Shown: positions 1 to 8,212 of the stretch, in pieces
Layout of the letters: every line of letters starts with the position of its first letter
Numbering within the stretch: position 1 is the stretch's first letter
Source of the DNA: VXPQ01 sp965116435
GTDB lineage: Bacteria > Bacteroidota > Rhodothermia > Rhodothermales > VXPQ01
NCBI GenBank assembly: GCA_965116435.1
Contig: OZ220686.1
Span: 496,001 to 560,000 of the forward strand
Length of the DNA: 64,000 nucleotides
Direction of reading: 5' to 3'
Program-made: the position numbers and the translations under genes
The notes under the pieces: generated by a model
Seen by the model: the letters and a program-made list of their open reading frames with translations, nothing else
The model's database searches: none
Told to the model about the DNA's origin: nothing

Positions 1-895
1 CGGATACGAACGCCAGCACGTCCGGCAGCGATTCGCGCCAGTAGCCCCACGAATGGCCTCCGTTCCGAATCCGGAATTCGTGCGGAATCTCCCGGCGGCG
101 CATCTCGATGTGCGCCATGGAATTGCCTTCGTAGAGAAAATCGTCGTCCCCGCAGTCGATGTACCAGCGCACGGCCTTGACGCTATCCACAGGCAGGCTC
201 TTGATTAGTTCGACGGCGTTGTGCCGGGCAATCCATTCCATGATCTCCTCGTCGGACAGGTCGGCATCCTCGGGAGATCGCCACCGGCTGAATTCCTCGA
301 CGGAAGACGGCCCCACGTAGGCGCTGAGCGGCGCGGACGAGGCAAACAGGTCGGGCCGGTGCAGGGCGTACATAAAACTGCCCCCGCCCCCCATCGAGAG
401 GCCCGCCACGGCGCGGTATTGCTTCTCCCCCCGGATCCGGTACGTGGATTCCACATGCGGCATCAATTCCTCGAAGAAGAAATCTTCGTACCGCCAGTCC
501 GCCCCGATGGCGTTGAAATACCCGAGGCGACCCGTAAAGGCGTCCGGCATCACAACGATCATGGCCGTGGCCTTGCCCGTTGAAATGGCTTTGTCGGCGA
601 TATGCCGCACCTCTCCGTACTGCACCCACCCCGTCTGGTCGTCTCCGGCGCCGTGCAGCAGGTAGAGCACAGGGTAGCTGCGCTCGGAGCTATGGTAATC
701 CGGCGGCAAATACACGGCGTACTTCCGCTCGCCGTCCAGAATTTCGCTGTGCATGGAAAGGTTGTCGTACACGGCGCCCCGCTCAAGGCCCTGGGCCGAA
801 GCGGGCCGGAAGCCGGCGAACGTCCAGAGCGCCGCAAGGGCGGCGAGGGCAACGAATCGCGCAGAGGTTGCGCGGGATATGGCGGAAAATAGCAT
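1..895 (-). CDS. Secreted esterase family (alpha/beta hydrolase), C-terminus cut by window edge
   Basis: This is an exported serine esterase of the putative-esterase (esterase D / S-formylglutathione hydrolase-like) fold. About 298 codons are visible from ATG at 895 and the frame is still open at base 1. The N-terminus is a signal peptide (basic start, Ala/Leu-rich core, cleavage after ASA near residue 35). The nucleophile elbow GLSMGG places catalytic Ser at residue 167. Asp247 in YIDCGDDDF and His281 in NGGHSWGYW complete the likely triad in the expected order, so the catalytic part is essentially complete. It lies 70 bp downstream of the Gfo/Idh/MocA gene on the same strand, which suggests shared transcription and a role in trimming acylated sugars or polysaccharides. 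The substrate cannot be told from sequence; feruloyl or acetyl-xylan esters are family-based guesses. Confidence 0.85.
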   Translation of the reverse strand, partial: MLFSAISRATSARFVALAALAALWTFAGFRPASAQGLERGAVYDNLSMHSEILDGERKYAVYLPPDYHSSERSYPVLYLLHGAGDDQTGWVQYGEVRHIADKAISTGKATAMIVVMPDAFTGRLGYFNAIGADWRYEDFFFEELMPHVESTYRIRGEKQYRAVAGLSMGGGGSFMYALHRPDLFASSAPLSAYVGPSSVEEFSRWRSPEDADLSDEEIMEWIARHNAVELIKSLPVDSVKAVRWYIDCGDDDFLYEGNSMAHIEMRRREIPHEFRIRNGGHSWGYWRESLPDVLAFVS

Positions 896-965
896 GGCGA
901 CGAAGGGTGTATTCTGTTGGGGCTTATGTCGGGGAAAAGCGTACGGGAACCGTGCAGCGAAAGGG

Positions 966-2282
966 CTATAGCGCCCAGCCTTCCCGATACGACCGATCCA
1001 GCAGGAGATTCGCCTCCTTGTCGTTCGTAATGCGCATCGAGGCCGCGTCCCAGCGCAGCGTCTTGCCAGGGGAAAGGATTGCTATGTTGCCGAGCAGAAC
1101 GGCTTCGGTAACAGGACCGCCGTAGTCAAAATGGGCGCCTGCCTTCGGGCCGCCCTTGCAGGCTTCGATCCATTCCTGGTAATGCCCGATCGAGCGAGGA
1201 AGGGCCGGCGCAGGCATCTCGTACGCGCTATCGTCCGCATCCCCGGAAGCAGAAAGCACTCGAGGATTGTGCCCGGTTCCGTCGGTCATCAACACCCCCT
1301 TGTCCCCCACGAAATAGGCGCCCCCGGGGTTGGGCACGCCCATCGGCTCGTGGTCGCCGAGGCCGTCCGGACGCGGGGGCTTCAGCCCTCCGTCGTACCA
1401 GGTGACGCGCACGGGGGGCATATCCCCTCGCGCCGGAAATCCATAATGCACAATGGAGGCATGAGGCCAGGTCTCCTCGTTCACGTCCGTGGAACTTGCG
1501 TGCACCGTTTCCGGGGCCGTTAAATGCAGGGCGCGAAAAACCGGATCGAAATGGTGGCACCCCATGTCGCCCAAGGCGCCCGTTCCGAAATCTTGCCAGC
1601 CCCGCCAGGCAAACGGCACGTACGCCGAATGATAGGGCCGCTCGGGCGCCGGACCAAGCCACAGGTCCCAATCCAGCGTGTCGGGAATGGGCAGGGTATC
1701 GACGGGACGGGGCGTCCCTTGCGGCCAAATCGGGCGGTTGTCCCAGATATGCACTTCGCGCACGGGGCCGATGGCGCCGTCCCAGATCATTTCGGCGATC
1801 ACGCGATGATCGTCGTGCGCGTTCTGTTGCGTGCTCATCTGGGTCGCCACGCCCGCCTTGCGCGCGGCTTCCGTCATGAGACGCGTCTCGCGAATGGTTC
1901 TCGCCAGCGGTTTTGCGCAGTACACATGCTTGCCGAGCGCGAAGGCGGGAAGCGCTGCCACGGCATGCGTATGGTCCGGCGTCCCGATAACCACCCCGTC
2001 GATGTGGTTTGCTTCCTTGTCAAGCAGTTCCCGAAAATCCTTGTAGCGGCGGGCGTCGGGAAAACGCGCGTAGGTGGGCGCGGCGCGCAGGTCGTCCACA
2101 TCGGCCAGGGCCACGATGTTTTCGCTGCTCAGATTTTCGAGGTAGTTGCCGCCCATGCCGCCCGCGCCGATCCCGGCCAGGTTGAGCGTGTCGCTGGGCG
2201 CCACGACGCCCGCGCCGCCCAGCACATGCCGGGGAAGAATAGCCACGGTCGAAGCAGCCGCCAAAAAGTGTCGCCTGTTCAT
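966..2282 (-). CDS. Tat-exported Gfo/Idh/MocA family oxidoreductase
   Basis: This 438-aa protein begins MNRRHFLAAAS, a twin-arginine (RRxFL) signal followed by a short hydrophobic stretch, so it is predicted to be exported folded with its nucleotide cofactor. The mature part has an N-terminal Rossmann fold (GIGAGGMGGNYLENL, about residues 36-50), the conserved VVIGTPDHTHA and KHVYCAKPLARTI motifs in which Lys (CAKP) is the family's catalytic lysine, and a C-terminal alpha/beta domain. The family reduces or oxidises sugars and sugar acids with NAD(P). In this phylum such Tat-tagged members act on exported sugars, and the neighbouring esterase and FAH-family enzyme fit sugar catabolism. The substrate is unknown. 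The ATG at 2282 has an AGGA about 11 nt upstream and a copy of the dispersed promoter-like repeat (2304-2390). Confidence 0.9.
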   Translation of the reverse strand: MNRRHFLAAASTVAILPRHVLGGAGVVAPSDTLNLAGIGAGGMGGNYLENLSSENIVALADVDDLRAAPTYARFPDARRYKDFRELLDKEANHIDGVVIGTPDHTHAVAALPAFALGKHVYCAKPLARTIRETRLMTEAARKAGVATQMSTQQNAHDDHRVIAEMIWDGAIGPVREVHIWDNRPIWPQGTPRPVDTLPIPDTLDWDLWLGPAPERPYHSAYVPFAWRGWQDFGTGALGDMGCHHFDPVFRALHLTAPETVHASSTDVNEETWPHASIVHYGFPARGDMPPVRVTWYDGGLKPPRPDGLGDHEPMGVPNPGGAYFVGDKGVLMTDGTGHNPRVLSASGDADDSAYEMPAPALPRSIGHYQEWIEACKGGPKAGAHFDYGGPVTEAVLLGNIAILSPGKTLRWDAASMRITNDKEANLLLDRSYREGWAL

Positions 2283-2303
2283 ATTCAGGTATCCTGGGGA
2301 TTG

Positions 2304-2390
2304 ATCTTATGGATGCACTGATCAAGTCCACTTCGATCAGCGCTTCACGTACGCAAGTAGCGTTTGCAATGATTCCATCGTTAAATCATC
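2304..2390 (-). repeat. Dispersed promoter-like repeat R1, copy before the Gfo/Idh gene
   Basis: Read on the minus strand, this contains GATTTAACGATGGAATCAT, then GCGTACGTGAAGCGCTGATC, then GGACTTGATCAGTGCATCC followed by ATAAGAT. It ends about 22 nt before the ATG at 2282. The copy at 2703-2800 matches it over nearly the full length; shorter copies occur at 45774-45812, 51668-51727 and 60537-60579. The A/T-rich hexamer right after CATCC could serve as a -10 box, which is inference. Confidence 0.6.
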
Positions 2391-2503
2391 GAAAAACACG
2401 GCGTTTTGCGTCGTCGGTGTCGTGAAGCGCCCTTCGGGAGGGATCGAGGAGCGCGCTGGCGGCGTCATTCCTCATTATGTGGGGCCTGCCACACTGCTTC
2501 GTC

Positions 2504-2565
2504 ATTCCTTGCCAGCGCACACCTCGCTGCCTCTGATCTTCGCGGACTTAATCAGAGCATCCCTA
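2504..2565 (+). repeat. Partial R1-type repeat with upstream CTTCGTCAT module
   Basis: It holds CTTCGTCATTCCTTGCC, then GGACTTAATCAGAGCATCC. The same two blocks in the same order recur at 61611-61699 in front of the helix-hairpin-helix/barrel gene. No gene starts immediately after this copy. Confidence 0.45.
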
Positions 2566-2702
2566 TGGGATGGTCCGTGCAAAAAACGTCCAGATTACGT
2601 TCGATAATACGGTTTCATGCGGTAACAAGCGAACGATAGGGCAAGGATGGCGGATCGCAAGCCATAGCGCCCGGCGCCGCGAAACCGCCGTGCTGCCTGC
2701 TG

Positions 2703-2800
2703 ATTTTAACGATGGAATCATGACAGCCGGTATTCGCGTACGTGAAACGTCGATCGTATAAGTACCACCATATTGGACGTAATCAGCGCATCCTTAAGAT
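2703..2800 (+). repeat. Dispersed promoter-like repeat R1, copy before the FAH-family gene
   Basis: The plus-strand copy has ATTTTAACGATGGAATCAT, GCGTACGTGAAACGTCGATC and TTGGACGTAATCAGCGCATC followed by TTAAGAT. It abuts the ATG at 2802. If TTAAGAT is the -10 element, transcription would start within a few bases of the coding region and the mRNA would be nearly leaderless. Confidence 0.55.
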
Positions 2801-2801
2801 A

Positions 2802-3665
2802 ATGTCAAAAACCATGGCCTCGCAAGACGTTGTACGGCTGTACCGGTGTACGGACGGACCGAGGGGGGAAATAAACGGCCGGTTCTTCGCCCTCCGGGAC
2901 GTCGGCTGGGACGACCTGTTCAACCACCCTGCGCTGCGCGAGCGCCTTGTGGACCTGGCCCGCCGCGCGCCGGAAACCGCCCCGCCTCGCCCGGAAGAAT
3001 TGCTGGCCCCGATCGGACGGCAGGAAGTCTGGGCCGCCGGCGTGACCTACTGGCGCAGCCGAACCGCCCGTATGGCGGAATCCGAAAAGACCGCCGACGC
3101 ATACGACCGGGTGTACGCCGCCGCGCGGCCCGAACTGTTCTTCAAGGCCACGCCACACCGGGTCGTCGGGCCGGGCGGGGCCGTGCGGATTCGGCGGGAT
3201 TCTTCCTGGAGCGTGCCGGAGCCGGAACTGGCCGTCGCCGTCAATGCGGCGGGCAAGGCGTTCGGCTACGCCATCGGCAACGACATGAGCGCGCGGGACA
3301 TTGAGGGCGAGAATCCTTTGTACCTGCCGCAAGCCAAGGTGTACGATCAATGCTGTGCGCTGGGACCGTGCATGCTCGTCTCCGGGGAGCCGCTGCCCGC
3401 AGACACGGCCATCCGGCTTTCGGTGGAACGCCGCGGCGTCGTAGCCTTCGAGGGAAGCGCCACGCTGGCCGAACTGCGGCGCTCCATCGAGGAACTCATT
3501 TCCTGGCTATGCATCGACCAGTCCTTCCCGGACGGCTGTTTCCTCTTGACCGGCACCGGGGTCGTGCCGCCCGACGATTTCGCGCTGGCGCAAGGCGATC
3601 GCATCCGGATCGCCATCGACCCTGTCGGCGTGCTGGAAAACCATGTGGCGCAGGAGACGACATAG
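2802..3665 (+). CDS. Fumarylacetoacetate hydrolase (FAH) family protein, probably a 2-keto-3-deoxy sugar acid dehydratase/hydrolase
   Basis: This is an FAH-fold protein of 287 aa from ATG 2802 (an alternative ATG at 2814 is plausible; the frame is open upstream to 2742). The metal-binding core is visible: WSVPEPELAVAVN supplies the paired acidic ligands, followed by GYAIGNDMSARDIEGENPL and QAKVYDQCCALGP. The motif order DMSARDIEGENPLYLPQAK is the form found in 2-keto-3-deoxy-arabinonate dehydratase-like members rather than in tyrosine-pathway FAH, so a role in sugar-acid catabolism is favoured, in keeping with the adjacent oxidoreductase and esterase. It is a cytoplasmic Mg/Mn enzyme by family. 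It lies divergent from the Gfo/Idh gene and convergent with parE (35-bp gap). The family is certain; the exact substrate is not. Confidence 0.85.
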   Translation: MSKTMASQDVVRLYRCTDGPRGEINGRFFALRDVGWDDLFNHPALRERLVDLARRAPETAPPRPEELLAPIGRQEVWAAGVTYWRSRTARMAESEKTADAYDRVYAAARPELFFKATPHRVVGPGGAVRIRRDSSWSVPEPELAVAVNAAGKAFGYAIGNDMSARDIEGENPLYLPQAKVYDQCCALGPCMLVSGEPLPADTAIRLSVERRGVVAFEGSATLAELRRSIEELISWLCIDQSFPDGCFLLTGTGVVPPDDFALAQGDRIRIAIDPVGVLENHVAQETT

Positions 3666-3700
3666 CTCCGCGCAATCTCTATGCGCCGTGCATCCCTGCG

Positions 3701-5653
3701 CTACACGTCCAGTGCGTCCGCGTCCGCGGCATGCTCCATGATAAAGCGGAACCGCGCCGAGGCGTCTTTCCCCATCAGGTCCGAAATGGTGCGCTCGGTG
3801 TCGAGGCGCTCCGCCTCGTCGATGCGCACTTGCAGCAACATGCGTTTTTCGGGGTCCAGGGTCGTTTCCCGAAGCGTGGCGGGCATCATTTCCCCAAGCC
3901 CCTTGAAGCGCTGCACCAGAATGTTGCGGCGGCCCTTTTCCTTTCGCTCGATCTTGCGCAGGATGCGGTCCTTCTCCGCCTCGTCCAGCGCCCACCAGGT
4001 TTCCCGGCCCGCATCCAGCCGATACAACGGCGGCTGCGCAATGTACGCAAAGCCCTCCGTGATGAGCGGGCGCATGTACCGATAGAAAAAGGTCAGGAGC
4101 AGCGTGGCGATATGGTGTCCGTCCGAATCCGCATCCATAAGCAGGATGATCTTGTGATACCGAAGGCGCGACAGGTCGATCTCGTCCCCCATGCCGCACC
4201 CCAGCGCCTGCGCCACATTCGACAGTTCCTTGTTGGCGCGCACCTTGTTCGCCGCATGTTGCTCGGCGTTGAGCACTTTCCCGCGCAGCGGCAACACGGC
4301 CTGGAATCCCCGGTCCCTGCCCTGTTTGGCCGACCCGCCGGCGGAATCTCCCTCTACGATGAACAATTCGCTTTTTGACGGGTCCGTGGACGAGCAGTCC
4401 GCCAGTTTGCCGGGGAGGTTCAGCCGATGGCGTACGCCGTTCTTGCGGCGCACGTCGCGGGCGGCGGCGCGGGAGGCGCGGCGGGCTTTCGCGGACTGTA
4501 TGACGCGCGCAGCAATGGCTTCGCCCGTCGTGGGGTGCGCATTCAGAAACCGCTCCAGCTCGAGCCGCATGGCGCCGGCGACAATCGAGCGCGCGCCCGG
4601 GTTGTTCAGTTTCTCCTTGGTCTGCCCCTGAAATTGCGGCTCCACCATAAACAGATTCAGGATGGCGACCAGGCCCTCCCGAATGTCGTCCGCAGCAATG
4701 TCCAGATTCTTCGGCAGCAAGCCGTGCGTTTCCATGTAGGCCCGTACGGCGCTGCGGACCGCATCGCGGAAACCCTGTTCATGGCTGCCCCCGTCCTTCG
4801 TGGGAATGCCGTTGACGAAGGAGATGACGTGCTCGCGGGGGGCTTCGGTCCATTGCAGCGCGACCTCGACGCGGGCGCCGTCCGTCATGTCGTCCTGAAG
4901 CGCCAGAAACGATTCCTCGTGCACGGGGCGGGCGCGCAGCGCGTTCACGCGTTCGGCCAGGAACTCTGCAATGCCGCCTACGTGGCGGTACTCGCGCCGG
5001 GCGCCGTCCGCTTCGTTGCGAAAAACGATGCACAGGGCGGCGTTCAGATATGTTTTGATCTCCAGGTTCTGCCCTATGGCCTCCGCATCGAACGCCACGG
5101 ATTCGAAAATATCCGGGTCGGGCCGAAAACGGATGGCGGTGCCCGTACCCCTGCCGTTTGCGCGCACCTTGCGGACGGCGGCAAGCGGTGCGCCCCGCGC
5201 ATAGCGCTGCTCCCAGACGCCGCCGTCGCGGCGAACGGTAACCGTCAACTCCTCGGACAAGGCGTTCACCACGGAAGCGCCCACGCCGTGCAGCCCGCCC
5301 GAGGCGATGTAATTCGTCTGATCGAATTTGCCGCCTGCATGCAGGGTCGTCATGATGAGTTCGAGGGCAGACATGTTTTTTCCGGGATGGATGTCCACCG
5401 GAATGCCCCGTCCGTTGTCCGACACCGTGACGCTGCGCCCGTCCTCGTGAAGCGTCACCTCAATGTGGGACGCATAGCCGTTGGTGGCTTCGTCCACGGC
5501 GTTGTCCACGATCTCCCAAAGCAGGTGGTGCAGCCCCGCCTTGCCCGTCCCGCCCACGTACATGCCCGGACGCTTGCGGACCGGGTCCAGCCCTTCCAGC
5601 ACCTGAATGTCGGCGCCTGTATAGGTTTGCGTACGGGTTTGCCTCGTGCTCAT
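3701..5653 (-). CDS. parE: DNA topoisomerase IV subunit B (type IIA, ATPase subunit)
   Basis: This 650-aa ATPase subunit works with the neighbouring ParC in ATP-driven strand passage and chromosome decatenation. It has a GHKL ATPase domain (EIVDNAVDEA, DNGRGIPVDIHPG, SGGLHGVGASVVNALS, about residues 40-125), a transducer domain, and TOPRIM motifs VEGDSAGGSAKQ and MDADSDGHHIATLL, followed by the C-terminal QRFKGLGEM tail. DADSDGHHIATLL resembles ParE rather than GyrB (which usually has TDADVDG). The open frame continues upstream to 6451, but that part is antiparallel noise over parC. The ATG at 5653 is chosen because homologous sequence begins there and it forms an ATGA overlap with the parC stop, which suggests translational coupling. 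Length is typical of the family. Confidence 0.95.
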   Translation of the reverse strand: MSTRQTRTQTYTGADIQVLEGLDPVRKRPGMYVGGTGKAGLHHLLWEIVDNAVDEATNGYASHIEVTLHEDGRSVTVSDNGRGIPVDIHPGKNMSALELIMTTLHAGGKFDQTNYIASGGLHGVGASVVNALSEELTVTVRRDGGVWEQRYARGAPLAAVRKVRANGRGTGTAIRFRPDPDIFESVAFDAEAIGQNLEIKTYLNAALCIVFRNEADGARREYRHVGGIAEFLAERVNALRARPVHEESFLALQDDMTDGARVEVALQWTEAPREHVISFVNGIPTKDGGSHEQGFRDAVRSAVRAYMETHGLLPKNLDIAADDIREGLVAILNLFMVEPQFQGQTKEKLNNPGARSIVAGAMRLELERFLNAHPTTGEAIAARVIQSAKARRASRAAARDVRRKNGVRHRLNLPGKLADCSSTDPSKSELFIVEGDSAGGSAKQGRDRGFQAVLPLRGKVLNAEQHAANKVRANKELSNVAQALGCGMGDEIDLSRLRYHKIILLMDADSDGHHIATLLLTFFYRYMRPLITEGFAYIAQPPLYRLDAGRETWWALDEAEKDRILRKIERKEKGRRNILVQRFKGLGEMMPATLRETTLDPEKRMLLQVRIDEAERLDTERTISDLMGKDASARFRFIMEHAADADALDV

Positions 5654-7962
5654 AACCGGATTTCTACAGGTTCGAGGAAGATGCGGGCCACATGCCCCCG
5701 ACTGATGATGGATTTGCCGCGGTTGCCGCGCCGGGATACCTCGAACTTGGTCGTCCGGATCGTTTCGACGCGGCCCCGGCTCGTTTCGACTTTCAGGCCG
5801 GCGCGGGCCGCACTGGAGAGCGTACACCCCAACACCCGGTCGCCTGCGCCAAGACGCATGGAGATAACGCCTTTCGCCGCACTCTTGAACAACGGAATCT
5901 GGTGCACGGGAAAGATAAGGGCATACCCGCCCTTCGAAGCAAGGCATGCGTTTTCGGCGCCCGCCGCGGGTTCGGCGCTTACAACCTCGTCGTCGGCTTC
6001 CAGCTTGGCGTAGCTGCGGCCCTTTCGGGTAGAGGGTTCCGCAAAACTGTCGAGGGGCATGCGCACGGCCTGCCCGGCGCTCGTGATCGCCACCAGAAAG
6101 GGTTCCTGTTCGCCGCTTCCGTTCGACGCAAACAGTTCCGGCTCGGTTTCCGGCAAGAGGACCGGCTTCGGAAGCGCCCGCGCATCGAACGAAACAACGC
6201 CGACGACATGCTCCTTGTCGGAGAAATCGAAGAATTTCTGGACCGGATCGCCGTACCCGGTCGTGTTTGGAAGCGCCTCGGCGCGAAGCGAATAACACCG
6301 CCCGAAATTGGTGAAAAAGCCTACCGAGCCGCGGGTGGAGACAGGCAATATCCACCCTGCGGCGTCCCCTTCGCGGACGCGGATGCTGTCGATGTCCGCG
6401 TACGTGCGCTGCCGCTTGATCCAGCCGTCGCGGGTCGCGATTGCGTAGCAATCTTCGGCCACGATATAATCCTCGGCGTCGTATTCAAGCGCCTGGTCCG
6501 GGCCGGCTATGTGCGTCTTGCGGTCTGTGCCGAATGCGGCGGCGGTCTCCGCTATCTCCGCGCGCACCAACGCCCATCGCTTGTCCTCGGAGGCCAGCAT
6601 CGCGCGCACCTCCGCCGCCCGCGCCAGTTTGTCCTTCAGTTCCCGGCGAATCTCCCTGATTTCCATCCGGGCCAGTCTGTACAATTTGATTTCGAGGATG
6701 GCCTCGGCCTGTTCCTCGTCCAGATCGAACCGGTGCATGAGGCGCGCAGCAGCGTCCTTCCGATCCGCAGACGCCCGGATGAGCTGGATCGCTTCGTCAA
6801 GGGCGTCGAACAGTTTTTCGAGGCCGCGCAGGATGTGAATGCGCCGTTCGAGGCGTTCGAGCGCATAGCGGAGGCGGCGCGTCACGACATGCAGGCGAAA
6901 CGCCAGAAAAGCCCGCAACGCTTCGCCGAGATGCACCTTTTTCGGCGTGGGAACCAGCGGATTGTCCGTCGGCGCAAGGCACGTCATATCGACGTGGTAA
7001 CGCTTTTGCAGGTCCGTATGGCGCAGCAGGTAGGCAATGGCCGCTTCCGGGTCGGCGCCCCGCCGAAGCTCCAGCACCACGCGCACGTCCTCCGCCGATT
7101 CGTCGCGCACGTCGGACAGCTGCGGCACGCGCTCGTGGACAATGTGCTCGGCGATTTTCTCCACGAGCGTCGCCTTGTTGACCATGTACGGGACGGACGT
7201 GATGACAATGCGGCTCTTCCCTTCCATCGCGTAGTCGCCGCGCAATTCCACCGGGCCTTCTCCGGTGCGGTAGATTTGCAACAGTTCGTCGGGCGTGTTC
7301 AGAATGCGTCCCGCGGTGGGGAAATCCGGCCCCGGGATGCGCTGCGCCAGGTCTTCTATGGACGCCTCTGGATGGTCGATCAAGTGAATCAGCGCGTCCG
7401 CCACTTCGCGCAAGTTGTGCGGGGGAATTTTGGTGGCCATGCCCACGGCGATGCCGTCCGCCCCGTTGACGAGGAGGTTCGGGATGCGGGCCGGAAGCAC
7501 GACCGGCTCGTCGTAGCTCCCGTCGAAATTGGGCCGGAAATCTACGGTGTTCTGCCGTATTTCTTCCAGCATCTCCACGGCCAGCGGGCGCAATTTGACC
7601 TCGGTGTAGCGCATGGCGGCGGGGTTGTCCCCGTCGATGGAGCCGAAATTGCCGTGTCCGTCCACGAGCGGATCGCGCAGGGAGAAATCCTGGGCCATCC
7701 GGACCATGGCGTCGTAAATGGCCGTGTCGCCGTGCGGGTGGTACTTGCCCATCACCTCCCCCACTACTGCGGCGCTCTTGCGATAGCGGGCGTCCGGGGT
7801 AAGCCGCAGGTTCGCGTACATGGCGTACAGGATGCGCCGCTGCACGGGCTTGAGGCCATCACGGATATCCGGCAGGGCGCGGCTCATGATCACGGACATC
7901 GCGTAACTGAGGTACCGTTCCCGGGTCGTTTCCTGGAGAGATATGGTTTCGACGATGGGCAT
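5650..7962 (-). CDS. parC: DNA topoisomerase IV subunit A (DNA-cleaving subunit)
   Basis: This 770-aa cleavage-reunion subunit pairs with ParE. The winged-helix region holds KYHPHGDTAIYDAMVRMAQ (fluoroquinolone-resistance-determining region; Thr occupies the position of GyrA Ser83 and the Asp four residues on is kept), and AAMRYTE carries the catalytic tyrosine. A coiled-coil gate region follows at about residues 380-470. The C-terminal beta-propeller is short and lacks a GyrA box (QRRGGKG), which supports ParC over GyrA. The gene order parC then parE, with a 4-bp ATGA overlap, argues for a two-gene operon. Upstream is a 1.1-kb repeat-rich spacer whose first 130 bases are C-rich on the transcribed (minus) strand. 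Confidence 0.95.
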   Translation of the reverse strand: MPIVETISLQETTRERYLSYAMSVIMSRALPDIRDGLKPVQRRILYAMYANLRLTPDARYRKSAAVVGEVMGKYHPHGDTAIYDAMVRMAQDFSLRDPLVDGHGNFGSIDGDNPAAMRYTEVKLRPLAVEMLEEIRQNTVDFRPNFDGSYDEPVVLPARIPNLLVNGADGIAVGMATKIPPHNLREVADALIHLIDHPEASIEDLAQRIPGPDFPTAGRILNTPDELLQIYRTGEGPVELRGDYAMEGKSRIVITSVPYMVNKATLVEKIAEHIVHERVPQLSDVRDESAEDVRVVLELRRGADPEAAIAYLLRHTDLQKRYHVDMTCLAPTDNPLVPTPKKVHLGEALRAFLAFRLHVVTRRLRYALERLERRIHILRGLEKLFDALDEAIQLIRASADRKDAAARLMHRFDLDEEQAEAILEIKLYRLARMEIREIRRELKDKLARAAEVRAMLASEDKRWALVRAEIAETAAAFGTDRKTHIAGPDQALEYDAEDYIVAEDCYAIATRDGWIKRQRTYADIDSIRVREGDAAGWILPVSTRGSVGFFTNFGRCYSLRAEALPNTTGYGDPVQKFFDFSDKEHVVGVVSFDARALPKPVLLPETEPELFASNGSGEQEPFLVAITSAGQAVRMPLDSFAEPSTRKGRSYAKLEADDEVVSAEPAAGAENACLASKGGYALIFPVHQIPLFKSAAKGVISMRLGAGDRVLGCTLSSAARAGLKVETSRGRVETIRTTKFEVSRRGNRGKSIISRGHVARIFLEPVEIRL

Positions 7963-7975
7963 GGAAGCTGGTTAC

Positions 7976-8105
7976 GGGGCGCTGGGGTGCGGGGTGGTGC
8001 GGGGCGGGATTCAGGGGCGCTCGGGCGCTGGAGTGCGGCAGAAGTCAGGGGTTTGGGTGCGGCGGGGATTCAGGGGCGCTCGGGCGTTGGGGTGCGCGGC
8101 GGGGG
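7976..8105 (+). repeat. G-run cluster with 20-bp direct repeats upstream of parC
   Basis: On the plus strand four GGGG runs sit within 29 bases (7976-8004) with loops of 4, 3 and 6 nt, the classical pattern for an intramolecular G-quadruplex. The 20-mer GATTCAGGGGCGCTCGGGCG occurs at 8008 and again at 8067 (offset 59), each followed by a TGGnGTGCG variant. The cluster starts 14 bases upstream of the parC ATG on the opposite strand, so the G-rich strand is the template for parC. Confidence 0.6.
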
Positions 8106-8212
8106 TTAGGGAAACCAGGCGAGGCAATGTCTATGGGCTGGCCGAAGTCGTCAGGTTGAGGTTATTGGGGACATTATTGCAAAGGGATGCTTTGTTATCG
8201 GAAGGCATTACA

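Larger units (their letters stand above)
2283..2801. other. 519-bp divergent intergenic region with repeat copies
   Basis: No convincing gene is present. Two long related repeats point outwards toward the two divergent genes: 2304-2390 (minus) and 2703-2800 (plus). A third partial copy (2504-2565) lies between them. The region therefore probably carries both promoters. Short open frames here (for example 2570-2761) have no start context or recognisable product. Confidence 0.6.

Noticed and set aside
2570..2761. 63-codon plus-strand frame before the FAH gene
   Set aside because: It runs through the R1 repeat, has no ribosome-binding site and no recognisable product.
3701..6451. Long form of parE starting at 6451
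   Set aside because: Residues before the ATG at 5653 lie inside parC in another frame and show no topoisomerase homology; the ATGA junction marks the true start.
5692..8109. 805-codon plus-strand open frame over parC
   Set aside because: It is antisense to a clear topoisomerase IV gene and contains no family motif.
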